From Micrasema longulum (lineage: Eukaryota; Arthropoda; Insecta; Trichoptera; Brachycentridae): a DNA stretch of 64,000 nucleotides. This document shows, piece after piece, positions 9,346 to 19,310 of the stretch. The stretch spans positions 1 through 64,000 of the forward strand of contig JAGVSM010004266.1 in the NCBI GenBank assembly GCA_022494885.1. Direction: 5' to 3'. Under the pieces are notes generated by a model. That model saw only the letters and a list, made by a program, of their open reading frames with translations. It was not told the DNA's origin and made no database searches. The number at the start of each line of letters is the position of its first letter. Position 1 is the first letter of the stretch. The position numbers and the translations under genes are program-made.

Positions 9346-9899
9346 AATAAAGTATTACAAAGAAAAGTTATACCGGTAAACCGGTTTTGGTATCCCTAAC
9401 TCGCCCAGCCCATAACATAACCACTCAACGCTTTTGTATTGTCTTCCGCGTGTAGGAAGCTCGCATTTCGTCTTTAACCTTGTTAATAAACTTTATAATA
9501 AGCGAATAAAAATACCTTTTTACGAGGTAACAGGCTGTAGATCGCTATCTCGGGAACATTAAAACTTAAAACACAAAACATTGATTTCCAAACCTGTACA
9601 GGGGCCTTATATGGCGCCGCAGAACATATTTATTCTAACGTTTTATTGAGACGTCTGTTTATTTTACGTAGGTTATGATAAAAATTACGTCCATTAATCA
9701 TGACGCACAAGGTTGTTTAAATATGAAAGAGTTTGTCGGCAGTCGCAACAGGGCCTAGGCAATATTCTAGTGAAGGCACTCCCTCACATGCCCGTAAATG
9801 AACGACAAGTTAATTTTATTGTGTATGCAGACAATTGGTAGAATTCCATATTTAATTTGTTCATGTATCCGTTTGTGTAATATTCATTTAAAAAAGTGA
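9346..9899. other. Unassigned spacer
   Basis: No coding or repeat feature is supported. The block ACCGGTAAACCGG at about 9373 is echoed at 7200-7230; see the findings. Confidence 0.4.
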
Positions 9900-10690
9900 A
9901 TTTGAACAGGAATGTTGCGTTTCATAAAACGAAGTAATACGGACCAAAATGGACACCAAGTCATTGGAACAAAAGGCATAATAGTACTACACACGTGCGT
10001 TTCCAGAAACTATCTACCAGCCAGCGGGCCACATGGCGACGGTATCTACCTACTGTCTACAAAGGCTTCTCTTCGGACATATATCTCCCTTTGTTAACCA
10101 TGGAGTTGAAACAGTGTTTGATTTATTTAGTTTTTTATTGCTTACTTCTTGGCATGAACACTTGACCAATTTACTACTATACTCTATTTTTTTATAAATT
10201 TATTGATATTGTTTTAACTTTGCTGGAATTCCTCTCGTCCATGCGCTTTGTAGCTGCACGATTATGGGATAATATGATTATGTTATCTAGCTTTCATATA
10301 TCAACTTTAAAATACCTAAATTTTGTAAACGGGGTCTAGAATTCCAATCGTCTATGCGCTTAGTAGCTGCAAGGCGTGTTGTAATCTTACTCCCTTTTAT
10401 TAATTATATTATTATTTTTTTTTAATACACTAAATTTATTTGTCAATTTTTAAAATGTGTAAATAGGGGCTAAATTTCTAACTGTCTATGCGCTCTGTAG
10501 CTGCAAGACGTCCTGTAATCTAGCTCCTATCTGTTATAATTTTGATTGATCTTAATTGAAAACGAGGAACTAGAATCCCAACCGTCCATGCGCTCTGTAG
10601 CTGCAAGACGTACTGGGATATTTATTAATTGTACAGCGCCCTTGAGGTGATTTTCACAAAAATGGCGCTTTATAAATTATCCAACTATAT
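9900..10690 (+). mobile_element. F3 CR1-like LINE 3' region with internal repeats
   Basis: Non-coding 3' region. Its left part (GGACCAAAATGGACACCAAG, ACAGTGTTTGATTTATTTAG) matches 50990-51260. Four diverged internal repeats follow at about 10228, 10340, 10475 and 10575, each centred on TCCATGCGCTCTGTAGCTGC plus AGGCGT/AGACGT and a TGTAATCTAGCTC block. The end is TACAGCGCCCTTGAGGTGAT then GGCGCTTTATAAATTATCC and an AT microsatellite. Confidence 0.85.
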
Positions 10691-10696
10691 ATATAT

Positions 10697-10910
10697 ATCC
10701 AAAATAAAACAAGTTTATTGGATTATAATTCTACTTTATTTTTTATAAAATATACAAAGGGTATATTGTGACGCGTTTCGTCTTGCTAGGACATTTTCAA
10801 ACAGTTTTGATATTGTCCTAACAAGACGAAACGCGTCACAATATACCCTTTGTATATTTAATAAAAAATAAAGTAGATTTAAAATCCAATAAACTTGTTT
10901 TATTTTGGAT
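10697..10910. repeat. Palindromic foldback element, 214 bp
   Basis: Two arms of about 95 bp are near-perfect inverted copies. ATCCAAAATAAAACAAGTTT and ACAAAGGGTATATTGTGACG on the left meet CGTCACAATATACCCTTTGT and AAACTTGTTTTATTTTGGAT on the right. The loop is about 20 bp (TTTTCAAACAGTTTTGATAT). The inner arm contains GACGAAACGCGTC. It sits directly after the F3 tail microsatellite. Confidence 0.9.
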
Positions 10911-10914
10911 ACAT

Positions 10915-11250
10915 GAACAAATTAAAAGATAAGTTAATTTTAAAATTTGCCGGTTGATGCCGCCCGGCAATTAATAAATGCGTTTGTAGAGTAATAATGC
11001 GCCAAGCTATAGAGGAGCCCAAACGTAGGATAACCATTCTATGACTATTGGGTATTAAGTTAGCTACATTCTCAGCAAAACAATGGGCCGTACTCCGGTC
11101 GAGAATTGCCAAATGGCTATCAATTGGCATTGTAAATACTCTTAAATATGTACCCGTGTATTTATTATTGCAGGATTATTCCAATTTATTTTTCTATAAT
11201 TCGTCTATATTTATTTTATAAAATTGAAAACACATGTGTGTGTTTATTTT
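10915..11250 (-). repeat. Dispersed repeat K
   Basis: The reverse complement matches 58035-58320 over its whole length (CAATTCTCGACC.GAGTACGG, ACTTAATACCCAATAGTCAT, CTATAGCTTGGCGCATTATT). Shorter matches lie at 11350-11405 on the + strand and 33990-34050. It may be an upstream part of the LINE that follows the repeat at 58320, but no convincing protein block supports that. Confidence 0.6.
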
Positions 11251-11417
11251 ACACAGCGACAAAGGCGTCCGTTAGGACCGTTATGCGTCTGTTGTCAAAC
11301 AAAACTAAATGGCCGCCAGCAGAGTGAAGTTGTCGCTAACCAACAACGCTTCCGTTCTATGAAACATAGCGATAGGGCTTTTCTATAGCCTGGCGCAGTA
11401 TTACTCTGAGGTTTGTA

Positions 11418-12035
11418 GTGTCTAGAGTCGATTATTGTAATGGTATCTACGCAGGTCCACCAATGAATAAAATGACTTGCCTACAGTCTGTATTATATGC
11501 TGCAGTGAGACTTATTTTCGGAATCTCTACGTTCAGTTATATCACTCCACTACTTCGGGAATTACACTGGCTACGTTTTCCACAGAGGGTGGAGTACAAA
11601 CTCTCTTGGCTTATGTATAAATCACTGCACAACTCTGCTCCGGAATATCTAAGGGAACTATGCATTCCAGAAAAACTATCTGACAGGCGTTTTACTCTTA
11701 GATCAGCTACGTCTACGGTGAGAAAAAACGTTGTTATAGCGGTATACCGCTACGCAAACAGCGCACTAAATTCAGTGCATTTGCGGTCACAAGCCCTACG
11801 GCATGGAATGCTCTCCCAGCAGAGGTGCGAGGCTGTGAGAGTGAAGTGATGTTTCGGAAAAAACTTAAAACCCACTTGTTCTCTAAATCATTTGAATAAA
11901 TCCGTAGCATGTGATGACAAAATAATACATATTTAAAAGCTTCAATTAAATTTATTAATGCATAGAACCACTTTGTAAAGCGCCTTCGAGGTCTTATTTA
12001 TGAAAATGGCGCTTTATAAGTTATCCATAATAATA
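11418..12035 (+). mobile_element. F2 CR1-like LINE, ORF2 C-terminus with frameshift
   Basis: This copy extends slightly further 5' (SRVDYCNGIYAGPP precedes MNKMT) than the one at 8736. The frame is lost after STVRKNVVIA, where a small insertion (TATAGCGGTATACCGC) shifts it, and SERAF is deleted. The 3' tail is complete, with GCGCCTTCGAGG and GGCGCTTTATAAGTTATCC. Confidence 0.85.
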
Positions 12036-12229
12036 ATAGTAAAAACAGTTTCAAAGCCCGCAGGTCCTTTATCTATAAACTCTTCTTCCTTGCCTCTTCC
12101 CAGTGCATCTAGGGTCGGCCCTTCTGGTATGCAGTGTCCAATTCTCCCTGTCCTGTGTCCTCTGACTGGTAGCGCTCCGCTTGGCGTTTGCGTCAATTTT
12201 TGGCATTATTAATTTTTAGAAGGAAACGA
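12036..12229. other. Unassigned, GC-richer block
   Basis: Moderately GC-rich sequence (CCCAGTGCATCTAGGGTCGG) follows the F2 tail. It may be transposon 3' sequence but matches nothing else in the window. Confidence 0.3.
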
Positions 12230-12797
12230 AGCGGACGGTGGCGGTCACGTGGCGGTGCAACATTTTTATTGCAATATTATTGGGAATATATCTAATGAAT
12301 GTCATTTTTTTTAAGTTTATTCAGAAAAAAAACAAATGTTATTGTAAAAGATTTTTTTGTGTTAATAAATTACATATAGTTTACACTTCACCTAACTGAT
12401 TCCGTTGAGCGCCTGGCTAATATTGACGAAAACAATGGCTCATTAAAACAATGCTACCCATTTATAACAAAACAAAGTGCAACTTAAGTCCTTAGATGCT
12501 TATTTAATAAGGTTTAATGTACATTATAAAATTTAATTGGCCTGATTTTCTTACTGAAATACGAAATGACAGCGGGCTTAGCGCAAAAAATTAACTTTTT
12601 CGAAAACTTCAAGCTCTGGTTGAGGGCCAAATGTTGTATCAATTTTTTTTGTTGATATTTTTTGCATTCCGAGTCCGATCCAAAAGGCAACTTTTAAGAC
12701 CGCTTACATTTAAAAATTCGGAAAAAAAATATTGGCCCACCCTAATGTACAAAAATGTAGCTTACTAATAAAAAAGTCACCGTCCGCCACTGCCGGA
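12230..12797. mobile_element. Possible DNA element with GGACGGTG ends
   Basis: The left end carries GCGGACGGTGGCGGTCACG. The right end, read in reverse, is GGCAGTGGCGGACGGTGAC. The shared GCGGACGGTG blocks face each other across about 560 bp of AT-rich non-coding DNA. The match is short and no target duplication is evident, so the limits are tentative. Confidence 0.35.
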
Positions 12798-12929
12798 CGG
12801 GCATGACAAATAGATAATCAGCGATAAATCAGGCCACCGACAGATCGCTAGCTTTCGTGTATTTCCCTCTCAAAAATGTTCATCATCTGTCGTGGTAGCT
12901 ATCGAACCTTTTTCAATTTTTAATCCTTA

Positions 12930-13190
12930 TTTCCCGTGGGCTCTGACGTCACACAAACAGCTGCCACCCCGTCACTTTCCTCTCCACCCCTCGGTTCATC
13001 ATCCGTCAGTCTCTAGCGACGCTAAATCAAGCGAGACAGATATATATTCGCGACGATTCTTCACCGGCCGTAGATTGAAACAAATAAAGGGCTAGGAAAA
13101 ATCCCAGCGGGTTCGTGGAAATGTTCTCGCGACTCGGAGCGTGTTAGCGAAAGCGATGTTACCGGGCGAAACAGATCTCTTGTACTGTCG
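12930..13190. promoter_or_regulatory. Promoter-like CpG patch upstream of the PRRT-like gene
   Basis: A non-repetitive, CpG-containing stretch has a CRE core (CTGACGTCACAC), a pyrimidine-rich block, and TCCGTCAGTCTC, which contains the arthropod initiator-like TCAGT. GCGACTCGGAGCG lies downstream. It is the only such patch in the 10 kb before the first visible exon, so it could hold a 5' UTR exon. There is no direct evidence of transcription. Confidence 0.25.
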
Positions 13191-13224
13191 CTGCTTAAAA
13201 AAAAAAGAAATACCCGCTAAGCTT

Positions 13225-13775
13225 ATATTTTAGAGGTTCGTCAGCAGGCAGGGATCTATTTTGGGTACACTATTATATATTTTATATATTAATGATTTAT
13301 CACTGTACAATTTTAAAGGAAAAAATATTATGTATGCCCACGGCATTGGATTATTTTATAAAAATCAAATAGACGTATTAACAAACAATGACATAAACGA
13401 AGACCTAACTATGTTGACTAAATGGACAAACACAAACTTACTTACACTTAATAAAAAAAATGCAATATTATCAATTTTGAATCTAGAAAAAATGTCATAA
13501 AATAGACGCTCACATAAGTGATGAACGAGTAACTAAAATTGAACATGTTAAATATTTAGGACTAACAATAGATGGACAATTGACATGGAAAATTCATATC
13601 AGCAATTTAATTATCAAAAAGGTGACATTATCGAGTCTTTTTTGAAAAAATCAAAAAATGAAAATGAAATGTATGAAGCCTATGTAAAAACTAAAATATG
13701 TTATATGCAACTACTATGGGGAACAGGATATCAAAATGACAATCAGGAGGTGAAATTTGCAGTTAAAAACTGTCC
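13225..13775 (+). mobile_element. Jockey-like LINE, reverse-transcriptase remnant
   Basis: Reads QGSILGTLLYILYINDL (the palm motif before the catalytic box). The box itself has decayed to YAHG where YADD is expected. LLTLNKKN, then a frameshift near 13500, HVKYLGLTIDGQLTWKIHI and a degraded LLWGTGYQN block follow. Both ends are missing. Confidence 0.8.
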
Positions 13776-13779
13776 CGCA

Positions 13780-13885
13780 TCTCAATCACAAATAACTGTC
13801 GACGTGCTTAAAAACATGCTAAGCATTTGAGCGATCACAATCAACAATAATGAACATGCTTAAATTATCGCAGTTATAAGTCAAC
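13780..13885 (+). repeat. Dispersed repeat with TCAATCACAAATAACT
   Basis: The block TCAATCACAAATAACTGTCG plus GTGCTTAAAAACATGCTAAG matches 57243-57345 almost base for base and, in reverse, 14330-14380. Its internal AACATGCTTAA blocks form a small imperfect palindrome. Confidence 0.75.
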
Positions 13886-14224
13886 GCGTATGAAGGTAAT
13901 CTCTAAGTCAACGCTCGTGTCGGTTTGTTTTTTGTTTTCCTCGTAAATAAATACAGTTCACTGGCGAAAAATCGGCGTTTACTATAAAAAATAATTCAAT
14001 AAATTGCATTTTCGAAATAGTAAGGAGTATCCAATACAAAAAAGTGAATATTAAATTACAATTACTATGGCGACTGCTTTTCTTGACAATTGGCTTGCCA
14101 ACCGCCGCGCCGGCTAAATGCAATGAATAGCGTGATAAATAATAAATAACTGAAAATAGCAGTTTTGGAATATTTTCCATATTTACACCGGTGAAATTCA
14201 AATATGTGATTGCGCAGCAGGATT

Positions 14225-14385
14225 ATACGTCGCGAAACGAAAATATTTTGATGTTTAATATTAGGTGTTCACGGATATTCCATTGTGATCGCGAATACGA
14301 TAAACAACCATGGTGAGAAATTGTTATCATGTCGCTTTTTAACACGTCGATAGTTATTTGTGATTGAGCTACAAATTGTTCTGAG
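14225..14385 (-). repeat. Second copy of the TCAATCACAAATAACT repeat
   Basis: The reverse-orientation block at 14330-14380 matches 13785-13830. The left part (TTCCATTGTGATCGCGAATA) may be a further portion of the same element, since TGAGCGATCACAAT appears at the matching place in the other copies. Confidence 0.5.
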
Positions 14386-14399
14386 TTGCCTTGATTCTT

Positions 14400-14965
14400 G
14401 TTTTTAGGAGTCTGAAACAGCGGAGAGACTATCACTCCCTGTCACTTCTGTTCAATGTACTTCATAGTCCTAACGCTCCTATATACCTGCGTGAAAAACT
14501 TCAACGTCTATCAGTTCATGGTTTACCTCTTCGTTCTAATTCTCAAGGCACTCTCTTAATACCCATCCACAATTCCTCTTTCTTCTCTAACTCATATAGT
14601 GTCCATGCGGCTCGACTGTGGAATCATCTCCCATCCACCATCAAAGATGTTACTACATTATCTCTGTTTAAATCACGTCTGAAGAAACATCTGTTTTCTC
14701 TTCCTTAACCTCTCCTCCTTTCCTTTTCCCCATTAAGTAATAGTTTTTATTTAAGGTAATTTATAAACAAATACGTTTATTTCTATTTTTATAAATCTTT
14801 AGCCTTTTAATCTTTATTTTCTATTGAATATGTTCTGTAACTTAATTAATAAAAATAAAACTTTTATTTTATTGGTTGGTTGGAAGAAATTACCATTTGG
14901 CAATTAGCCCGCCAATGTACAAACAACATCATGTACAAAAAGTTGAATAAATAAAAATATTCGGA
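14400..14965 (+). mobile_element. F4 LINE, C-terminus and complete 3' end
   Basis: An open frame to 14708 encodes YHSLSLLFNVLHSPNAPIYL, VHAARLWNHLPSTIKD and LFKSRLKKHLFSLP, then stop. The LWNxLP...LFKxxLKxHL block is shared by CR1- and Jockey-type LINEs. The 3' UTR ends with TTGGTTGGTTGGAAGAAATT, GCCCGCCAATGTAC and an AATAAATAAA tail. Reverse transcriptase is absent. Confidence 0.85.
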
Positions 14966-15460
14966 TAACAGCTTTTTTTTAATTCGACTATGAATAGTAG
15001 ATACTAATTAATATTTTTCATAAATTGCATATCGTTTTAATACTCCACTTCACCTTATTAATGTGGTAAAATATTTAACCTTTTCACACGAACATTCTAA
15101 TGATAATTTATTATCCCATAAATCAAGCGTATATATTTTAATTGATAGGATTGCATCACAGTTCAGTTTCGTAATTTATAATTACTTGACCAATAATATT
15201 TCCATACATCTTAAACGCTATGTTTGAACGTATTACTTATACAAAACTTTATATAATATTCCTTGGAGAGATTTAAAAAAAAAACTAATTATAACAGGTG
15301 TATTGAAACATTTTTAAAGCGTATTTTTATTTATTAATATACGGACCAATTCAGTCCGTTTAGTTATAATAAAATATATTTATTTTTTTATGTACAGGTA
15401 CGATAAATAGAAGTATTAAAAAATGAAATAAAGCTAGGACAAAAAAAAATGAACTGCATA
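14966..15460. other. AT-rich spacer, nothing recognised
   Basis: No coding block or shared repeat was found on either strand. Confidence 0.5.
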
Positions 15461-15560
15461 CCTCGAGACAAGATCTGGTCTATTTTAGTGATTGTTAAAA
15501 TCTAGAAAGACTTGCAACAAAAAAGTCCAGATTCTGTATCGAGTTAACAATGTGACACAA
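15461..15560 (-). mobile_element. LINE C-terminus with stem-loop at the stop codon
   Basis: The reverse strand reads IVNSIQNLDFFVASLSRF, which aligns with IINLRQDLDFFGLSLQRF of the copy at 38488. CAGAATCTGGACT in the coding part pairs with AGACCAGATCTTGTCT downstream, giving a hairpin spaced by about 60 bp. Confidence 0.65.
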
Positions 15561-15574
15561 TCGGGACATTGCTC

Positions 15575-15930
15575 AGACATCAGCTCGATTGTGGAATAAT
15601 CTACCCACTAATGTTAGATACGCCCCTTCTTTATTTACATTTAAGTCAAGATTGAAACGTCCTTTATCCTTCTTCTTTCCTTCCCATCCCCTCTCCTCTC
15701 TTCATAGTATAGTGTTATTTTTTCTTATATATATATTTATTTTTGTTAATCTTTGCTTTTAATTTTTGTATAAAATTGTAAGATTCAATATGTCCATGTA
15801 TTTATAATTTTCTCAAACTGAACGGTTTGGGTAGGTAGGAAGAAATTGCCTTAAGGCAATATGCCCGCCCTTATATGTATATTTATTGTATATGTATATG
15901 AAGTGTCAAATAAATAAATAAATATACATT
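15575..15930 (+). mobile_element. F4-related LINE 3' end
   Basis: Reads ARLWNNLPTN, LFTFKSRLKR, then a pyrimidine-rich UTR. The terminal block GGTTTGGGTAGGTAGGAAGA with ATATGCCCGCCC corresponds to the F4 terminus but is a different subfamily. The tail is AAATAAATAAATAAAT. Confidence 0.75.
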
Positions 15931-16065
15931 GGTGCAGAGAAGCCATAGTTTATGCTGTGCTGCTCAAGGAATAGGATATCAATATTTCGCAACTGGCGAA
16001 TCAGAACATTGAAAGAGAGTTTTTTTTATTTGAAGTTTATTCATAAACCCTTACAGATTAACAAT

Positions 16066-16347
16066 ATTTTGAGTTTGCCCAAATTTTTGTAAACGAGGGC
16101 TGGATTCAACTCCCCGGGGAGCTGTCAATATCAACACATTACAACAGAGATGAAGAACATCTTCCAAAATTCTCTAAAAGGTAATATAGAAGTCTACAGG
16201 GCTTATGACCTGTCCTGAAATAAAAGTTTCAGCTCTTTAATTTCACAAACATCAACAGATGAAAGAATTGAAGTAATATAGATGTTCAAATATGGGCAGA
16301 ATGGTGAATGTTACACAGTGTGTAAAGTGGCCACTTAAGCGAGCTAA
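16066..16347 (-). mobile_element. Family X foldback copy without clear TSD
   Basis: The left part (16066-16213) is antisense and begins at the constant end AATATTTTGAGTTTG. At 16213 the sequence flips to sense (CTGAAATAAAAGTTTCAGC) and runs to CACTTAAGCGAGCTAATGAC. The flip uses the same CTGAAATA junction as the copy at 3744, which suggests either a favoured switch point or a shared ancestor. Confidence 0.75.
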
Positions 16348-16649
16348 TGACAAGTCCGACCCGTGCGGCCACGGCGCGACAACAATAGATTGTCGAACAA
16401 TACAATAATACCATCCGACCATCGACAATTTGCAGATGTGTCGAATGATAAGCCGTAATGGGCACATCGAAAAACGAAAGTCGTATTGAGCAATAGTGAA
16501 ATTACGTTTGACAACTATTACATCAGTGATGGCGAACATTTTTAAGAAGTAAATTTAAGTCTAGACGTTTTTCGCTTCTATTTTATTATAGCTTTTAATT
16601 TTTACATTGAGAGGAAAACTTTTTTGGTAAGAGAATATTATTTTTTAAA
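16348..16649. other. Unassigned spacer
   Basis: Mixed-composition sequence with GTGCGGCCACGGCGCGAC at its start. No frame or repeat could be supported. Confidence 0.4.
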
Positions 16650-16770
16650 AAGGGCTCGACTGAGGAATCATCTCCCATTCACTATCAAAGTGCTACAGTA
16701 TCTCTGTTCAAATCACGTCTAAAGAAACATCTCTTTTCTCTTCCTCAATCTTTAATTTTGTGTATGTAAA
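16650..16770 (+). mobile_element. F4 LINE fragment
   Basis: A short stretch (CTCGACTGAGGAATCATCTC, then AAATCACGTCTAAAGAAACA) corresponds to 14600-14705 of the F4 copy with a deletion. It is only the last 35 or so codons. Confidence 0.7.
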
Positions 16771-16867
16771 ATAATTTAGTAATATGTGCAAGCCTTATCT
16801 CCCAGTGAAAAAACAGCTGTTAGTTTTAATTAATTAGGTTATTTGTATTTTATGAATGTAACTTGTA

Positions 16868-17340
16868 GAGTGAAAAACCCACTTGTTCTCTAAATCATTT
16901 GAATAAATCCTAAGCATGTGGTGACAAAGTACATTGTTTTACTTAAATTAAAAAAGTTAAAATTAAATTTATATCCTTGTATAATCACTTTGTAAAACGC
17001 CCTTGAGATATCATATTACGAAAATGGCGCTATATAAGTTATCCATAATAATAATAACAGTAACTTTTGATATACATTTATGGTTTTTTAGTACAAAATT
17101 TCATCACTTTGTAAAACGCCCTTGAGATATTATATTACGAAAATGGCGCTATATAAGTTATCCATAACAATAATGATAGTAACTTTTGATATATATTTAT
17201 GGTTTTTTAGTACAAAATTTCATCACTTTGTAAAACGCCCTTGAGATATTATATTACGAAACTGGCGCTATATAAGTTATCCATAATAATAATAATAGTA
17301 ACTTTTGATATATATTAATGGTTTTTTATTACAAAATTTC
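16868..17340 (+). mobile_element. F2 LINE tail with a triplicated 3' end
   Basis: It begins in the last ORF2 codons (AAACCCACTTGTTCTC) and then has three tandem copies of the F2 terminus, each with TAAAACGCCCTTGAGATAT and GGCGCTATATAAGTTATCC. All three share the substitution AAAACGCCC, so they derive from one copy. Confidence 0.85.
16984..17340 (+). repeat. Tandem array, three 119-bp units
   Basis: Units start at 16984, 17103 and 17222 with ATCACTTTGTAAAACGCCCT. Each contains the F2 tail, an ATA-type microsatellite and the same unrelated 60-bp spacer (AACTTTTGATATA, GGTTTTTTA). The spacer is probably target DNA that was duplicated together with the tail. Confidence 0.95.
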
Positions 17341-17354
17341 GAGCAACTCTTCTT

Positions 17355-17440
17355 TTGACCAGTCTGTTTTATGGTTGGCTGGAAGACATTGCTTTTGGCA
17401 ATAAGTCCGCCAAAGTAATCATTCTTTGTACTTCGTAAAA
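17355..17440 (+). mobile_element. F4 LINE terminal fragment
   Basis: GGTTGGCTGGAAGACATTGC and AAGTCCGCCAAAGTA match the last 80 bp of F4. It ends where a family X copy begins. Confidence 0.65.
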
Positions 17441-17444
17441 AAAT

Positions 17445-17900
17445 ATATTAACATATTACAACAGAGATGAAAAACATTTAAGAGAAGGCAATTGAGAAGT
17501 GTAGGCATCTACAGGGCTTATGACCTGTCATTGGCTGGTTTAAGTGGCCACTTTACGCACTGTGTAACATTCACCACTCTGCCCATATTTGAACATCTAT
17601 ATTCCTTCAATTCTTTCATCTGTTAATGTTTGTGATGTTTAAGAGCTGAAATTTTTATTTATGCGGGTGAGATTCATCTCATTCAATTATTTCACCTACA
17701 TACTAGGCAACGCCTGAATTTTTTATTTTATTTTTATTTCTATACATACTTTTTCGTGGACCACGTAGATTTATCAACAAAATTTGGAGTTTGTCTAAAT
17801 TTTTGTAGGTAAGGATTGGATTCAACTCCCCGTGGAGCTGTTAATATTAACATTTTACAACAGAGATGAAGAACATTCAGAACATTCGACTTTTTAAAAT
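17445..17900 (-). mobile_element. Family X, two units head to tail
   Basis: One unit (17450-17708) is in antisense orientation from TTACAACAGAGATG through CACTTTACGCACTGTGT to TAGGCAACGCCTGAA. A link (TTTTTCGTGGACCACGTAG) and the start of a second unit (TTTGGAGTTTGTCTAAAT to AGATGAAGAACATT) follow. The link sequence also occurs at 50360-50385 and 60640-60660, so it is a real part of the long form. Confidence 0.8.
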
Positions 17901-18318
17901 ATTTTACTCTATAGGGCACGTTTATGTATAATTTTGTCAATCCGTAACATAAATATTGAAACTTTCCAAAATGGCAAGTCAGAAAAAATGGGTTCATCCG
18001 CCTGGACACGGATAATAAAATGTACCCCACTGCTAAGGGACGCCACCATTATTCCAATGCAGACATATTTATGTACAAAGTAACTGTTAAGCGTTTTTGA
18101 AATGGTGCTGTATGAATCAGCCAAATATTATTATTATTATTAGAACATCGTCGTGTGTATTACTTTTGTCGTCCTGGATTTGATCCAAAATTTAAATAAT
18201 AATTTCCAAATTTGCGAATCTTCGTTTTGCATTGCATTTTTGTCCACAAAAATGCATGTGCTCAAATCACTGTGCGATCTCCGCACAAGCAAAGTCTGTT
18301 TTATACGGGACAAATAAT

Positions 18319-18590
18319 TGAACCTCGTGGTATAATGGTCGGCGTGTTTGCCTTCCATGCAAGAGGCCTCGGGTTCGATTCCCGACGTAGGTGACATGAA
18401 ATATTTATTTTAAAATGTGTTTTTATACTGGAATATCCAATAGTCCCTGGACTGGCACCGGCAGCGTAAGACTGATCATCTTACCTTCATGTAACAAAAA
18501 TGATCATGATTCGCTTGGTTGGTGCACCAATGTGGTGGCCATTAAACTATTTGCTCTGGAAAGGAAAGGATGTCGATGAATTTTTATTTA
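18319..18590 (+). mobile_element. S2 SINE, best-preserved copy
   Basis: The head folds like tRNA-Gly(TCC): GTGGTATAATGGTCGG (A box), CTTGCCTTCCATGCAAG anticodon arm, GGGTTCGATTCCCGA (B box). The body carries GACTGATCATCTTACCTTCA and GGTTGGTGCACCAATGTG. The acceptor stem is incomplete and the sequence continues past the tRNA end, so this is a SINE and not a functional tRNA gene. RNA polymerase III promoter elements look intact. Confidence 0.85.
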
Positions 18591-18599
18591 TTAATTTAG

Positions 18600-18785
18600 A
18601 ATTTTTGGAGTTTTTATTTTTTAAATTTTTGTAAAGTTAAAGAGCTGAAACCTTCTTTGATGTCGGTGAGATTCATCCGACTTAATTATTTCACCTACGC
18701 CCGAAAATTATTATTATTTTTATAATTCTTCTTGGACCTTTGGTTAGTCAACAATATTTTAAGTCAGATAATAAGTTATTATATC
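18600..18785 (-). mobile_element. Family X fragments
   Basis: Antisense blocks GTTAAAGAGCTGAAACCTTC, GGTGAGATTCATCC and TTAATTATTTCACCTACGCC are followed after a deletion by TAGTCAACAATATTTTAAGT. The central 200 bp of the repeat are missing. Confidence 0.65.
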
Positions 18786-18857
18786 GATGTTAGTAAATAT
18801 TCGTATATGAACTCCTTACTGACTTTTTATGTCAAAAAAACTCATCGGTAGACATGG

Positions 18858-19028
18858 CGGCCTCCGTGGTGTAGTGGTTAAGACACCTGACTCACACACG
18901 GAAGGTTCTGGGTTAAATTCCCTTTGAGAACACAAAAATTGAAATGTGAATTTTCTTTTCCCTGAACTTATGTAATTGTAAAAGTACACATGAATAAAAA
19001 TTAGTATACATTACTACTACTACTATTA
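18858..19028 (+). mobile_element. S1 SINE, tRNA-Val-like head
   Basis: The head reads GGCGGCCTCCGTGGTGTAGT and GGTTCTGGGTTAAATTCCC. The body (AGAACACAAAAATTG) matches the copy at 40103-40277 near the head. The B box has lost the usual TTCGA, so the promoter is probably dead. Confidence 0.75.
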
Positions 19029-19310
19029 CTACCATCACGCCATTTCCCCGTAGGGGTAGGCAGAGAGAATGGACCGCCACACACGTCTATCCTGGCATAC
19101 ATTCCTAGCTTCTTCCACATTTATACATCTTGTCATACATGCCCTTCGGTTCTGTCTGCTTTTGACATGACCAGACTTAAGATTTTGGTTTATCTGATCA
19201 TGCCACGTCTTCCTTGGTCGTTTTGTTCGGTTTCCTCGTCTCACGTTGCCGTTAATTTTCGCCATATATACTTGTTTTACCATTCTTTTGTCGTCCATTC
19301 GTTCTACATA
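19029..19310 (-). mobile_element. F1 LINE, 3' end
   Basis: A 5'-truncated copy runs from VERMDDKRMVKQVYMAKI to the SAYPYGEMA stop, with RPRKTWHDQINQNLKSGHVK in one frame. The 3' tail at the left is a TAG/TAGTA microsatellite. A small insertion (around NGNVRRGNRTKRP) distinguishes it. Confidence 0.85.

Noticed and set aside
18319..18395. A possible tRNA-Gly gene
   Set aside because: The acceptor stem is incomplete and the body matches other S2 SINE copies.
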